In this document: piece after piece, positions 11,690 to 25,127 of the stretch
How the letters are laid out: each line of letters opens with the position of its first letter
Position numbering within the stretch: position 1 is the stretch's first letter
Assembly (NCBI RefSeq): GCF_020184175.1
Contig: NC_065530.1
Span: forward strand, 75,121,260 to 75,185,259
DNA from: Aphis gossypii
Lineage: Eukaryota > Arthropoda > Insecta > Hemiptera > Aphididae
Length of the DNA: 64,000 nucleotides
Direction of reading: 5' to 3'
Program-made: the position numbers and the translations under genes
The notes under the pieces: generated by a model
Databases searched by the model: none
What the model was told of the DNA's origin: nothing
Seen by the model: the letters and a program-made list of their open reading frames with translations, nothing else

Positions 11690-14560
11690 TTATATTTTAT
11701 CTTTAATATAACCGAACTTTATCTATTAAAACCACATTCAAAAATATGATAAAAATATCAACGTTTAAATTATACAATACAACATTATTTTAATATGAAT
11801 TATTTATCTAAAATAGTTGTAAATTTTATTATTATTATTATATAAACCTAATAATATAGGGGATTTTTAGTTAGTTAGTCAGTTTTTAACGTTTTTTTAT
11901 ATGTTTTATAACATATTATGCTGATACACATTTTTAAATAGTCTACTATAATATAATAGAGTGTTTCTAATTTTTTCTTTTTTAATCGATATCATGTATG
12001 CGTTTACACAATTCTTAGTAATCGAGTAATATGTATAGCATTTAAAACGCTAAAAACTTTTAATTGAAATTGTATTATAGTGTACCTATAATTTAAATTA
12101 CGCATTAAACAAAAAAATTCTGAAATACATTTAATAATATGTGAATTGCAAAAAATCCAGATTAGTGCATCGCACAATTTCCAAGAAAAACGCATTATTG
12201 CGTGAGGGTCGGGAGGTCTATCTAGATTTTCGTGATAGCATTTCATCGTCGATAAAAAAGAATCGAAATACTTACGATATTTACGTATCTTCAGAGCTTT
12301 ATATATATATATATAATATATATGTACCTAGATGTATAAATATATGGTCGTTTCATTGCGTTGCGTTCTAATGTGTAGTGTAAATACGCCATAGGCATGT
12401 GAATCGAAAAATAACGTAGTTCTTTTATGTTATTTATATAATATATATTCTGTTAAATTGCAAGTATATAAACTGGAATTTATCGCGTTACAATAGTTAT
12501 AGAGAAGATTGAATATATATTATATTATACATAAACGTTCGAAACATAAATGTTCACAAATATAATAAACTATCCAGGCATGTTGTTACTGTGAAAATAT
12601 CTGAGTGATCAAACTTGATTTTCAATTTTATAATAACTTTAGATTATTGTTTTAGCACTAATGAAACGTTGTTTATTTTCTTTCTTCGTAAACTATGTGA
12701 ACGAATCGATTATTTCATTCTATAAAGTAGTACTATAAGTAATACGTTTATACTTAGGTGAAAAAGATATCGAAACTAAGAAGATAACCAAATACAAAAT
12801 ACAAAATTTGTCATTATTCAATAAATAATTAGATAAACAAATTAATAAAATCATAAATAATTTACACTTAAAATTGAATACATTATTAGTATTAGTATTA
12901 TTGTTACTTTGAGTGACAATAATTTTAAGAAGATGGTATTGAAGAACTTTAACCAAATTTACTAAACTCAGTTTCTTAGTCCACGTATTTATGTTTAATT
13001 TTAATCTCATTAAAAACCATCAGCGTTTAAAGAACATATTAATAAAATTGATCGAACTGATAAAAAACTTTAAATCCAACTAATCAAGCACGTCATAACA
13101 AATAATAGATTTCCGAAATATATCCCAAGTAAATAAATATTAAATATTGCAGGTATCAAGTATCGATAATTAATTAAAACACCTTTTAAAACTGTAATGA
13201 ATACCATTATTTACTGATATCTTAAACATTCAAAAAAAGTAACCAACAACTACTAGTTATTTTATACACTGATTCACTTATTTCAAAAAGAGTCATTTTA
13301 ATTCAGAACGATATAATTTTATCAAACCGAACAAGTTACGGATGGTAAATATAATATTAATTTCTTGGTTCGATACTTCCAGTTACTCGGGTTGCGAGCC
13401 AATGCGTTACGTCAAAAAATGTGCATCAGTATATACCATGTATATTTTTCACAAATTACTAATACTAGCATAATAGTTCTTTAGATGATATCAGTTTAAA
13501 ATTGTTTATAGTCACACATTTTACAAAATATAATATACCTGTAAGTTTTAACAATATACGTATATAGGTAACAGACGACATAAATATTCATTTGATTTAA
13601 ATGTATACAAATTGAAAACGATTGTTGGTGGTCAACTTTGAATACATATACGTATACTCACTCCCACATATTTGATTAATAGGCACTAGGTATACAAGTG
13701 TTACATGAATTAAAACGTTAAATCAAAACGGTTTTTGAAAATATATAAATAATATATTTTGTTCATATAGTCAGACACATTCAACAATGAGCAATTGCCA
13801 ATTGCGCGCAGAGATACAATTGTGTGTGCATTACCCTGAGCCCCTATGTAATTAATAATTTATTCTATTCTCCGAAAACGGGTTAAACAGTAGGTAGATA
13901 ATGTAAATATATTATAGTATTATTCGTTTAACGAACACTTAAAATATTGTTATCTTTAGTAGGGTTACATAGTATTGGTATTAGGTCATAATAATATATC
14001 GCTATGTCTATCCAACATTGGGGTTTCGTAAAAAAATATATATACATGTAATGTATTGTTTTTTATTATTACAACTGTTGATATATATTTTTATTTGTTT
14101 TATGTTTGTTGTGTCTTTAATGTATTTAAGTATTAGACAATGTTAACATCAAAAATAAAGATAAACCCTTCGGCGAAAGCGGATAGCGGCTGAGAAAACA
14201 TTGTAAATGCAAGATGAAAACTAAACAAAAAACAAACGTATTAAATCGATTAAAAAATATCACTGCATGGATGCGTATTTCTATACGTTTATGTTAGTTT
14301 TTATAACAAGCGTATTATTTGCAGTGTTGGTAATTTATACTAAATATTTGAATGATTAAAAATAAAATTGTAGGCAGTATGTACTAACGAAATAAATATA
14401 CGTATTTCATTATTCGGTTATACATTCGTATTAATTTACGAGTTAATTTTCCAAATATATATATGTATAATATTATATTTTCCAAATACATACCGTAAAA
14501 TGTTTTGGTTAGTTTTTTACGGTTAGTGCGCTGATCACGGCCATAACCTATGCTGCTATA
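11690..14560. other. AT-rich non-coding stretch
   Basis: Minus-strand open frames at 12004-12246 and 12720-13010 and a plus frame at 12141-12371 are short and unrecognised. An interrupted AT repeat lies at 12300-12325. No gene is supported. Confidence 0.6.
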
Positions 14561-15640
14561 ATTTAATGTTTGACGTGTGCGTGCAACGTGTACTTATTAT
14601 TATGTATATAATGTATATGTATACCGACTACACGCTTCCTTTAGGTTATAATATCGTATTCCATGGGTACACGTATGGTACAGTCAAAACTGAGTTGAGT
14701 TTGTACAAAAAACATGTTTTTGGTGGCCTCCCGCTTGACCACCAAGGGGATTTTGCCCGGTGGTTGGAAAATGGTCGAAAGAAACGAAATTAAAACTCAC
14801 AAACTGCAAAAAAAACCATTTTTCTATTTATAAGCCACTATGCAGGTCGGCTATGGTTAATAGTACACAGACTTGTTACAGACAGTCAAAACTTCATATA
14901 TAGTCTAACCGTGCAGATGATGTAGAAAAGTAATTATATAAAACCGATAACCGTTTTTTTTATACTTTAGGTTTAAGATTTACAGATTGATGGCATAGTA
15001 CAGGTCGCATTTCAATCACTTTATCGTGGACTCATAACCTGGTAAGTTTAGTAGGCTGACCTAAATACATCACAAAGTCCCATCAAACATCCGTCGATTT
15101 TGGGTATCTATCTTGTAAGCGTTTGCAGAACACAGATTATATTATATGTACTGAACAAAGTACGAATTTGCGTTAATTACATAGGTAATAATATTTTGTT
15201 GTGTTACGATATAGTAATTTGTAGTGATGATAATATGTCAGTTTATCGATACATTTCAAAATTTCAAAATTAGCGAGAAAATTTAATAAGAATTATAAAA
15301 AATAAAATAAATTATAAAATTTGAGGTCTTGCAGTACCGGCAATGTGAATATTATTTAATTACCATCAGCTCTCGATGACGTTGATAAGAAAAATAGGTT
15401 TAATGTTTATAGGTATGAACGTGCAATCTTGTAGTCATCAAATTACGTCGACTCCAAAGTCAATGTGACGTCGTAAATCGAAGATTTGTCGTACTATACC
15501 TTCTAAAGACCCAGTCAAAACCAGGCGACCAGCACTCATTTGCAATGTCACTTGCCATTATATAGCAATTTCACTCTTCTGGATGAGTGCAGTGTAACAT
15601 ATTTTAGCAAGCAGACTTTCTACATTGACCGAATGCACTT
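14561..15640. other. mixed, locally GC-elevated stretch
   Basis: Two slightly GC-richer patches, 14640-14780 and 15420-15640, sit in AT-rich sequence. An open frame at 14566-14793 (+) ends in a Gly/Arg/Lys-rich tail but matches no family. Donor-like GGTAAGTTT (15041) and GGTATGT (15654) are present without a recognisable exon. It could include an untranslated exon, but there is no positive evidence. Confidence 0.35.
14720..14745. repeat. small GC-rich hairpin
   Basis: TTGGTGG (14720-14726) is perfectly complementary to CCACCAA (14739-14745) with a 12-base loop. GGTGG at 14760-14764 offers an alternative partner. Confidence 0.55.
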
Positions 15641-16242
15641 GTTTGTGGATCTTGGTATGTATATACATAATACATATATATATTGCATTATTTATATGAT
15701 AAATAAATATTAACATTTTTTTTTGTAAAAATAATTAATTTTAATATAATATATAGTATAACATAGATTTAAATACATATTAATTTATTAAGTGACGTGA
15801 ATTAAAATGTGTAAAATTAAAATGATCAAGCCAAGTTAAATTAAGATTTATAAATACAGTAAGTTATATAAATACAACTTTAAAACTCAACATTATTACT
15901 AGAGTAGCTTTTGTCTAGAAGTTTCTAACAATGAATTTGATTACAACATTTATCGAATAAAAAATTTTATTGTGTATCCACTATTCATATTTTGTAACAA
16001 TTACAATAACGGTACATTCAATGATTTTTTTATGGTGATTATGATTAATATATATTTTTTATAGTCGATTGATATAAGTGCAATAAATGATCCATAACGT
16101 TAATAACTGCTTACAGCCTTGATACGTTTTTACCTCCCCGAATAATAATAAAAGGTGACCTTTGTTTTCAAAACGATAATGATTTTATGATAGATATGTC
16201 TATGATGGTAAACAACTAAATGATGTACTTATATATAATATG
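15641..16242. other. AT-rich non-coding stretch
   Basis: Nothing is recognised beyond short AT repeats near 15660-15690. Confidence 0.6.
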
Positions 16243-17052
16243 TATACAGAGCGATTCAACAAGTATACTCAATGCTCATCCACTTCTTCATTTATAATTA
16301 ATTAATTGAAAATCTAATTTTTAAAATGTTTAAGTGTAAAATAATTGTACAATCATATTAAAAAAAAAAAAAAAAATCATAAGTACTTAGATTTGTATTC
16401 TATTTATAGGTAGTGTTTACAGCAACTAGTAGTATCAATATTTTTTATCAAACAACAATCACCTCTTTCTCTATAATTCATTAATCAGATTTCTTTTTTT
16501 TAATATTTATGTATTTAGACGAGTATTTTTTTGAATTATTTAACTTAATGTACTTAGGGTAATGGTCCATGAAAATAAGTTGGAAAAATATTACAGAAGC
16601 CATGCGCGATTTTAACATTATAGTAATTAATATTAATCCATCAACATTTTATAATCTTGTGAAAATCGTCTGAGTATAATAATTACTGGAACTAAGAAAA
16701 TATATTTTATATTTTTGTAAAACCATTTTTAAGGATTATTTTCCATACTATATATATTTTTATAATTCAGAAATTATTCACTTAAATTTCGATTTAGATA
16801 CATCACCATTAAAAAAAATATATACCCTTTATCTGCTTAACAATTCACAATAAAAAAAGTTGATTCTCTTTTGAAAACAAAAAAGTTTGTCATGCCTTAG
16901 GTCTCTCCTTAAATGATATAACAATTTGAATAATTGAAAATATAGTCCTTATATGCAGCATACCTACTAAAAAATGCAAATAATCAGAATTTGAATAAAT
17001 TCATTTCTAAAAAAAAAATGGAGTGATCATGCTTAGTGAATCACCCCGTATA
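16243..17052. mobile_element. non-autonomous DNA transposon, about 810 bp, same ends as the 11.4 kb element
   Basis: The left end TATACAGAGCGATTCAACAA (16243-16262) and the right end, read on the minus strand from 17052, TATACGGGGTGATTCACTAA then GCATGATCACTCCATTT, form imperfect terminal inverted repeats. The right end is nearly identical in pattern to the left end of the element at 11439 (TATACAGGGCGATTCACCAA, ACATGATCACACCCATTT). Both ends abut TA. There is no transposase frame inside, and A runs at 16361-16376 and 17009-17018 mark AT-rich filler. Alternatively these could be the outer ends of two separate truncated copies rather than one element. Confidence 0.65.
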
Positions 17053-20000
17053 ATGATATACTAGTTTTATGGGGAGATAATTACTCAATTGGGGTTGATC
17101 AATTCGAGCTAGTTATTCAAACACTTAAAGCAAAAATGATTGTATAAGTACTCGTCGTTCCAGCAAACCAATGAAACAAACGACTGTTTGACAAATTATT
17201 ATTCATCCTTAAAGCGTATATCTACGATGATATTATGTTATGTTAAGTCTTGACTTTTTGTTTGATATTAATCACAAATTATACATACTACAATAATACA
17301 ATAATACATTGTTGTAGTTTTGTAAATATTGTGAAAAAAAAATTTAACGTCTATTATAATATATTTCCAGAGTCTATATTTACTCTGTAATTCCACAGGA
17401 AGTTGAATAAATTTTAATTTCCTCCCGCTGAAGTCGTATATTATTTCATGCAACAAACAAGCCCACGAGTTTTCCGAATACCCTCAACGTTCCGGATGTA
17501 ACTATACCACAATAATTGCCATGGGTTTTATTGTTGTTGTTATTATTTTTTTTTTTATTCTTATATTTCTCTTACGAAGACACAATTGTAAATATACTTT
17601 GAGGACGAGGAGGGGTATATAGATTACGTTTCAATTTGAAAGGTGTATTTTATGTGTTGCACTTTATAATTAATATTTAAATAAAAACGGAAATAAAACC
17701 GTTGTTGTATTTTATAATAAATTTGTTTTTTTATTTAAAATTTATATTTTTTCGTTCATTTTTATATTTGTTTTTATCTTTACGAAACGTGTTATCTTGC
17801 ATTCACACGAACGAGACGATTGTCTATATCGGATTAACGTATTATATATTACAATAGAAAATTTTTACTACTTGTACACGTACACGTCTCATGTTTGAAA
17901 GGTATAACAGAAATACAATTAAAAAAAAAAAAAACCGTTGAGAATATATTATAGCAGATGCAAATTGTGTTATTTTCCTTGATTATAAGTAACCTAATTA
18001 TATTAACAATGGATGTCACCATATTTTTGTAATATGTTCAAACTTTAGTAAGAAACGTCAACAATATTTTAAAACAAACCTATCATAATTACTTTATTTT
18101 CATAGGATTGGATATTATAAACTTGCAAAACAAATGAAACCAATATAATGCCGTTATGGTAATTAATTTACGATAGAATTTTAGCGTAAATATTGGCCCA
18201 AAGTGAAATCAGTTAACAGATTATATAATAAAAATAAACTTTTCAACAACTAAAAATATCTATCATTACAATTGCATGTAAAGGTACACACAATTATGTA
18301 ATACAAGTGTATTTAATATTCAAAAATTTTACAAGCACCATGCTCTAAAACATGAATAATTATTGTACAATAATGTACGTACAAGAAAAGAATGTTAAAA
18401 GCAAAAGTGAAATAAGTATATTAAAAATCACGCACTTATACACTTACATATTCGAACAAACTATGGAAAATATTTGGGTTTTTATTGAACTAAAAATATT
18501 TATAAAAAATAGTAATTATATGTTTAGTAATAACTATTTTCTATTTACCGTTTTTTTTTACTAAATGATTGATATAACTGTGGCATGGTATATAATGACA
18601 TTAATATAATTATTATAATACAAATCTACGCAAAAAAATATTCTCTTATGATTTGAGTTTAAGTGCAACATAATGGACATTTAACATACAAACACACAAT
18701 AGATAATTTATTGCGATTTGCAATGGACATGCATCTCAAGATGACCTGACACGATTTTAAGCTCTAAGGCGTCTTATATATACTTTCGATTCTCGTTAAT
18801 ATTTACCATCGGAGTACACACAGTGGTTTCGACTTTCAACTGATGCAGTGTCACGCATGACGGCCAACAACAAACAAAAGATTTGATCTTGTTTTACGTT
18901 GAGAACACGTCGTCCACACGAGAGCAGTAATATTATTATCTTCTCGGTTCTCTCGACGGATGTAATTATATTTCATATTTTTAACGGATTCACTACGTCG
19001 TATTGTAATATGCATACGTATTACATTCATGGGTAAAGATCAAAAGTGTATGCATTGCTTTATGGAAAAATAATAATTTTTTTTTTTTTTATCCAACATC
19101 CTTTTATTTTAATCTCAACACGAAAAATGCTCCAAAACGTAAAACGTAAAACCCAACGACCATCATATATGCTAGGTTATTCGATTGCTATAGGAAATAC
19201 CAATTATATTCAAAGCGACATTTTACAAAAAAAAATATATCAAAGTATGTAATATGCAGTTGATTATTATCATTATTTATTATTAATATTATTCACGTCT
19301 TGTTATAATAATATTTATATAAGTACTAGTTTATTAGAACTAGGGTTCTAATGATTAATTTCACTCATGTTTCTTATATATCTGGTTTGTAATTTATTTG
19401 TAATTAATTGTATAATATACACGGTCGGTTTAAAGCTAATGAGGATTTTGCATGTTTTTATTTTTAACTAACCACCGCATTGTAGTTGACAAGAGTCACG
19501 CAGTGTTTGTTCGATGTAAATCTGAAATTGTCGAATACGATTATAATATTAAATTAGTAAGTATTTGTTCTATATAGTTATATATTATACAATCAAACAA
19601 GCAATCAATGTAAAATTGACTTACCTACTACATTCACTTCAACTTTGTGTCCATAAAAATAATAATATAATATTGAATGACTATGGAGATGATATGACCA
19701 CACACCTACCTATATAAATATAAATATTTTTTTATACGATTTTATTTTGTGATTTGTAGTGTTTGAATGACGAATTGTGAAATTAGTTTTTCTCTACAGT
19801 TAGAGCATTTGCAACATATCGTAAATATTTTTTCTTTGACCGGATACTGTCCATAAATTCTACTGCATCGTTAGGCATTCTTTCAATACATGAGTAATTA
19901 TATTTAACGACCAACAAAAATATCGACGATACTACAGTACAAAAATTAGCATTAGATTTGGAATTGAGAAGAAATGGCTTAAAATTTCATTAAACACTTG

Positions 20001-23000
20001 AAACGTTTATCTTAAGTATTTAAACTTCTCCAACCCTGTTCAAATACAGTATTTCTATTATTATTTTTGTTTAAAACGTACATAATATAATATAAGTACA
20101 TATAGCACTTTTATGGTGAAAAAAAATATTTAATATTGAATATCGAAAGTGATTTCTGATAGCAAATTGAATATAGTTTTGATTTATTTTAATTAAATTA
20201 TCCAATTTAATTAAGATCCAATATTAGTTGGTGTTTGAAAATACGTTATGGAGTTTTAACTGCTACCTATGGACTTTTTTAATAACTATACACAATGATT
20301 TTTTTTATACTTGTAATCTTGTGAGGGCTCGGGATAGTTTTTCATTTATAATAATCTATAAATGCATATAAATTGAACATAATATCTATTATAACGGATA
20401 AATAAATGAAGAAGAATAATAAAAACATATTATCCAACAAATTATTTACTTTCATAGTATTTTATTCATCGTAGATATGTTTGATAGAATTTGTTTGTGG
20501 GTTGAGATAAAAAAAAATAATTAAGTGATTAAATAATTATAAATTTTAAATAATTTAATTTGAATATGTTCCTTATAACCTTGGTTTTTTACCTCTTGCT
20601 AACTTATCCTAGGTTCATTTTACCTTTCAAAAAAGTGTGTAGATAATTGAAGGGTCATACAAACTAAATTAATTTGACCATTCTAGAGGTGAAAACATTT
20701 GGGAGTATTAGATTTCCGTGTCATCTGCATGCAGTCCATCGCGTGTGAGAGTATTATACCTTAAATATATATCTATTATACCTTCACGTTTTATTCAATA
20801 AGGTATTACTGATCCTTTCAGGTCCAAATAGTTCTCTGGTACTATATTAAGATCATATATATATATATTACATAATAATATTGAACATTTTTAACTCGAA
20901 TACGAAATTTAAAATTATTTCGATATTATCAAATCAGCATGAGTGTAGTATAGAATTCCTAAGTATGCTTTATATTCAGGTTAATCTTAAAAATTTGAAT
21001 AAAAATTATTCATCGTCAGGATGATAGGTGCCTTTAATTATTTTTTTGGTAAAAAACCAATTCGTAATTACGTTATTCCATAGAATAATGAATGTTATAA
21101 TATTAGTTATTGAGATTTTTTCCAATACATTAATGTAATGCACTTATTTCGTCAATAATATACACTTCATTAATATTAAAGTGGTGATTAAAAGGTTACA
21201 AGCAAGTAAAAATTGTTCCATTGAAATTTGCAGTTGTGAAGTCATACCGGAGCGGCTGTACATCATCACGATTTGAATAAGAACCCAAAGTTTAATCGCC
21301 GCTATAAAACATTATATTTAACAATATTTTTTGCCAATAATATTTCTCCGTTTCATATTGTATTGCCTCGATAACTATCACCCTACAGAGAACAATTGGT
21401 TGACGATCGAAGAACTCAAGAGCAGAACAACTGTCGATTGCAGTGTTAAATCAGCGTGGAAACGCAGGAGCTGACAAAACAGCTGCGCTCGTGTAATATA
21501 GTTTTATTTGTACGATAACATCAAACTTCAATATTAAGGACCAGATAAACTGTTTTTAATGGAGGTTTGCATACTTGCAAAAAAATACCATTTGTAAAAA
21601 CAAATTAAAATATATGAATACCGATCAATGATGATACAATATATCGATGATCATGATGATAGTCACCTTTCGCAGACAATTTTTATCCTGCAATAACCCT
21701 TCGTATGTAAATAATATGTATATATATATATTATATTATATTATTCATCTGTATACATGCGTAGTGTATATTTTCATTTTTTTATCAGTCTTAGACTTTT
21801 TGCTTGTTGAACTCTGTGGGTATTGGGAGAGAAAATCTGAAAAAAAATACGTACACTTCTTTGCCTCTGGTTCGTTTCACTCGATTTGCATACACATTTA
21901 TTGCCGACAGTTTTTGAGTTAAAACGGTTTTAGCCATAAATTCTATACTCGCACACACCTATAGAATAATATATATTATACGTAAATACGTCAACTAAAG
22001 GTACGATTTTCCGGATTCTACATAAACATATTATTAAAATAATAATTATACTGATGTTCCTCTACATTACGGGTGTTACAATAAAAAGTATAATTATTTA
22101 CACTTAAAGTGGTTATTATTTTTTCATTTATAAATAATATACTTGGATTTATATCATTTCATTTCATTGTATAATGGATATTGTTAACAGAAAAATGTTC
22201 ACCCACCGTTAAAAATACAAAATTCCTGCAGATTTTCATAAGCGCAAATTAAAGAAAAATTCACGTGAAAAATTCAAATTGATATTTTAGAAACAATTCA
22301 TTAAATCGCTTTAGAGTTTTCAACAAGTTCCACAACATTTTCTGTAAAATATTATAATACATTATTTTAAGCTTGAAACGGTGTTTTTTTATAAAATGAA
22401 AATTATGTATACAAACGATTTGAATGTTGATAATATAATACTTTGTGGGTAGATTAAGGTCACTATCTTAAAATAGACCAATGTTTTAAGTGGGTGAGTA
22501 AGAATTCCATTGTATTTAACTTAAGAGCAGTAATACATAACTTTATGTGCTATAACAATATAGAATAATGTCTTTAATTTTTTAATTTTTTTTAAAAAAT
22601 GTAGAAAAGATAGCAAGAAACTAATTATTTTAAAAATTATTAAATTAAGTTATAATTTAGTATGAAATATTTTATATTTTAAAAACAAGCGTGCAAAATA
22701 ATGATTGTTATATGTATAAAAATAAAAATAAAAAACAAATATGTAAATGAACATAAATTAAATCATTATATTTACAAAGAAAAGATAATTTAAAAAAAAA
22801 AAAATGTTTACCGAAGTCTGCGACGAGCAGTGTTTCATATTATTATGATTATGTATAAAATATTAATGACATTGATGTAGAGTTTTTTAGATTACGATAT
22901 GTGTTCCATTCCAAATTATTTTATTATTATTTATATAATGTTGTATAGTATAGTGTACAGTGATTAACGATTACTATAGAAAACACAATTTTAAAATAGA

Positions 23001-25078
23001 AATTAAAGTTTTTTTTAGGATACGTATCTTTTTCCCGAGCTATAAAATTAAAATCACTACTACCTTATCATATTATTATTCTGTCTGTTACTAGGAAAAC
23101 GTTACTTTAAAACTGACGTGTTCGGGAAATTGTACTATGATCGATGTGCATTAGAGTTGTTGAAATATTGTACAACATTGTGTGTTCAAATAACGTCCCT
23201 TCGCATTTTAATAACAATACTGTAACGATTAATATTAAACAATGCGAAAGCACATAGTTTATTCTGAGTATAGTTGAATCTTCGGCAGTTTCTCAAGATC
23301 TTATAGATATTTTTATTACTAATATTTATTTACAATATACCTGCAGATAACGTTGAGTGTCAAAATTGTTTTGTGGTGAACGAGTTATGAGTGTACATAG
23401 AATATAGAACAATGAGTAGAATAATTCAACGATAAACCAGATATCGTTAAGTTTCCATTAAAATAATATTAGTTACAGTATAATAGTGTATTATAATAAT
23501 ATTAAAAGTTAATTCTTTATAAAAACGCTGATATTTTTTTCAATAATAATAAGTATGAAATAATAGTTAAAAAGAACGGTATTACAAAAAGTAACAAATA
23601 CTTTTTATTTTTTATGTGAATTTATTTAAATAAACAAAATAGAAAATATAAACACTATAAAATATTTTAAATAATATTTTAATATAAATGTAATGAATTA
23701 GGTACTTTAAAAAAAAAAAAATAAGAATATTTGCAAACCGATAATCACTGAAAAAATGTACAAATATTATCAGGTTCACTTATTATACATAATATAATCC
23801 ACCTTTTTTCTTGAATAACGCTGTTATTTAAAATCTGATATTTAGATATTCTGATTTTAAATAAACTTAAAACCATATTTTTTTTTAATATATAGGTTTT
23901 TTTTTGTACTATTTAATGAGTGTCCTGTGGTAATACCAAATTGAATTTTTCCATGTGGCTATATGAAAACTACCCTTTCTACTTTGAACTATTATACAAC
24001 TGATGGATTTTTTTTTTCAGTATATTTCTTTTAAACTAGCTGCATTACTGAAAAAGAGTTTGATCATGCTGGATAAATAATTATAATATGATGAAATATC
24101 TGCATATAAATATACATTGGTATTTATATAAAAACATAGATGAATAAAGCGTGTCCAAGTTATATTAAAAAAAAAAAAAAGAAGTACGAATGAATAAAAA
24201 TATAACATTTTAGCTAAATACTATATTTGACTTCCATCAGGTTTGGCAATGCATTCTCACATAAATCATTTTTGTTGTGTTACAGTTATCATACGATAAG
24301 AGATGATATTAGAGATATTATATGAGATAGTTGAAGCAACTTGACGCGCACATGATAAACAGTAGAGTAATCAGTTTTTTTCTGTTGGGGGATGAACTGT
24401 ATTTCGATTTGTTAATAAAATAGTGATAGATAAAAATATACAACATTTACTTATTGGTACATTTTAACAACTACATAACCACTAATATATTGATTTTATG
24501 AATTTTTATTTAAATAAGTACTAATTCAAGTTAGTTCTCTATCACCTTTACTTATATTTTCAGAAAAATAATCACTATATTAGTATATTTTTATATAATT
24601 GTATTAGTTATTATTCAACATCAATACTAAAAATATTTTTATATGACGTACGACACTCCAAAACTGTTGCAAGGTAGTTTGTAAAAAAAATTGAAAGGTG
24701 TTAACTATATGACACAATAACACAGTAAAGTTAAATTCAATTTGGTTATTCGATAAGGTTAGGAAACGTGTTTTATAAATAATCATAATAAATTGCAAGA
24801 GTATCGTGTCAATGATGAATGAGGAATGCCGATGGTCGCGTTTAAAACACAGATATCTATAGTTTAAAAATAACTTTTGATTGCATTGATGATTGTAGAT
24901 ATAACTACAACCGTAATCTACCGGATATATCTTCAAACCGTGTTTTAACATTATTACATATATATTTTATATGTATGATAGGTAATTTTTGAAACTAAAA
25001 ATTTAAACTAACTATAACCTTTTTTTACCGATAAAATCGAAACTACCGAATAATTATACACGGATAAAAAAAAAATCA
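17053..25078. other. AT-rich non-coding stretch
   Basis: No gene is recognised. Open frames at 17268-17456 (-), 18352-18564 (+), 19046-19252 (+), 21647-21922 (+), 24017-24208 (-) and 24604-24951 (-, 115 codons) show no family motif. A GC-richer spot at 21380-21480 has an ATG-less open frame ending at a TGA near 21468. Short AT repeats occur near 20853-20868 and 21720-21745. Confidence 0.6.
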
Positions 25079-25127
25079 TGGGGGAAATACCATCATCATC
25101 CCCCAGTGAACACGCCTGGTCCACCAG
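25079..25127. repeat. two adjacent GC-rich hairpins
   Basis: TGGGGG (25079-25084) pairs with CCCCCA (25100-25105). Immediately after comes the near-palindrome CTGGT-CC-ACCAG (25116-25127). The 50-base patch is GC-rich in otherwise AT-rich surroundings. No function can be assigned. Confidence 0.6.

Noticed and set aside
21322..21468. ATG-less open frame in a GC-richer spot
   Set aside because: About 48 codons ending in a basic tail. No family resemblance, and open length alone is not evidence.
24604..24951. 115-codon minus-strand open frame
   Set aside because: No recognisable domain, AT-driven residues, and no supporting splice or promoter context. Kept only as background.
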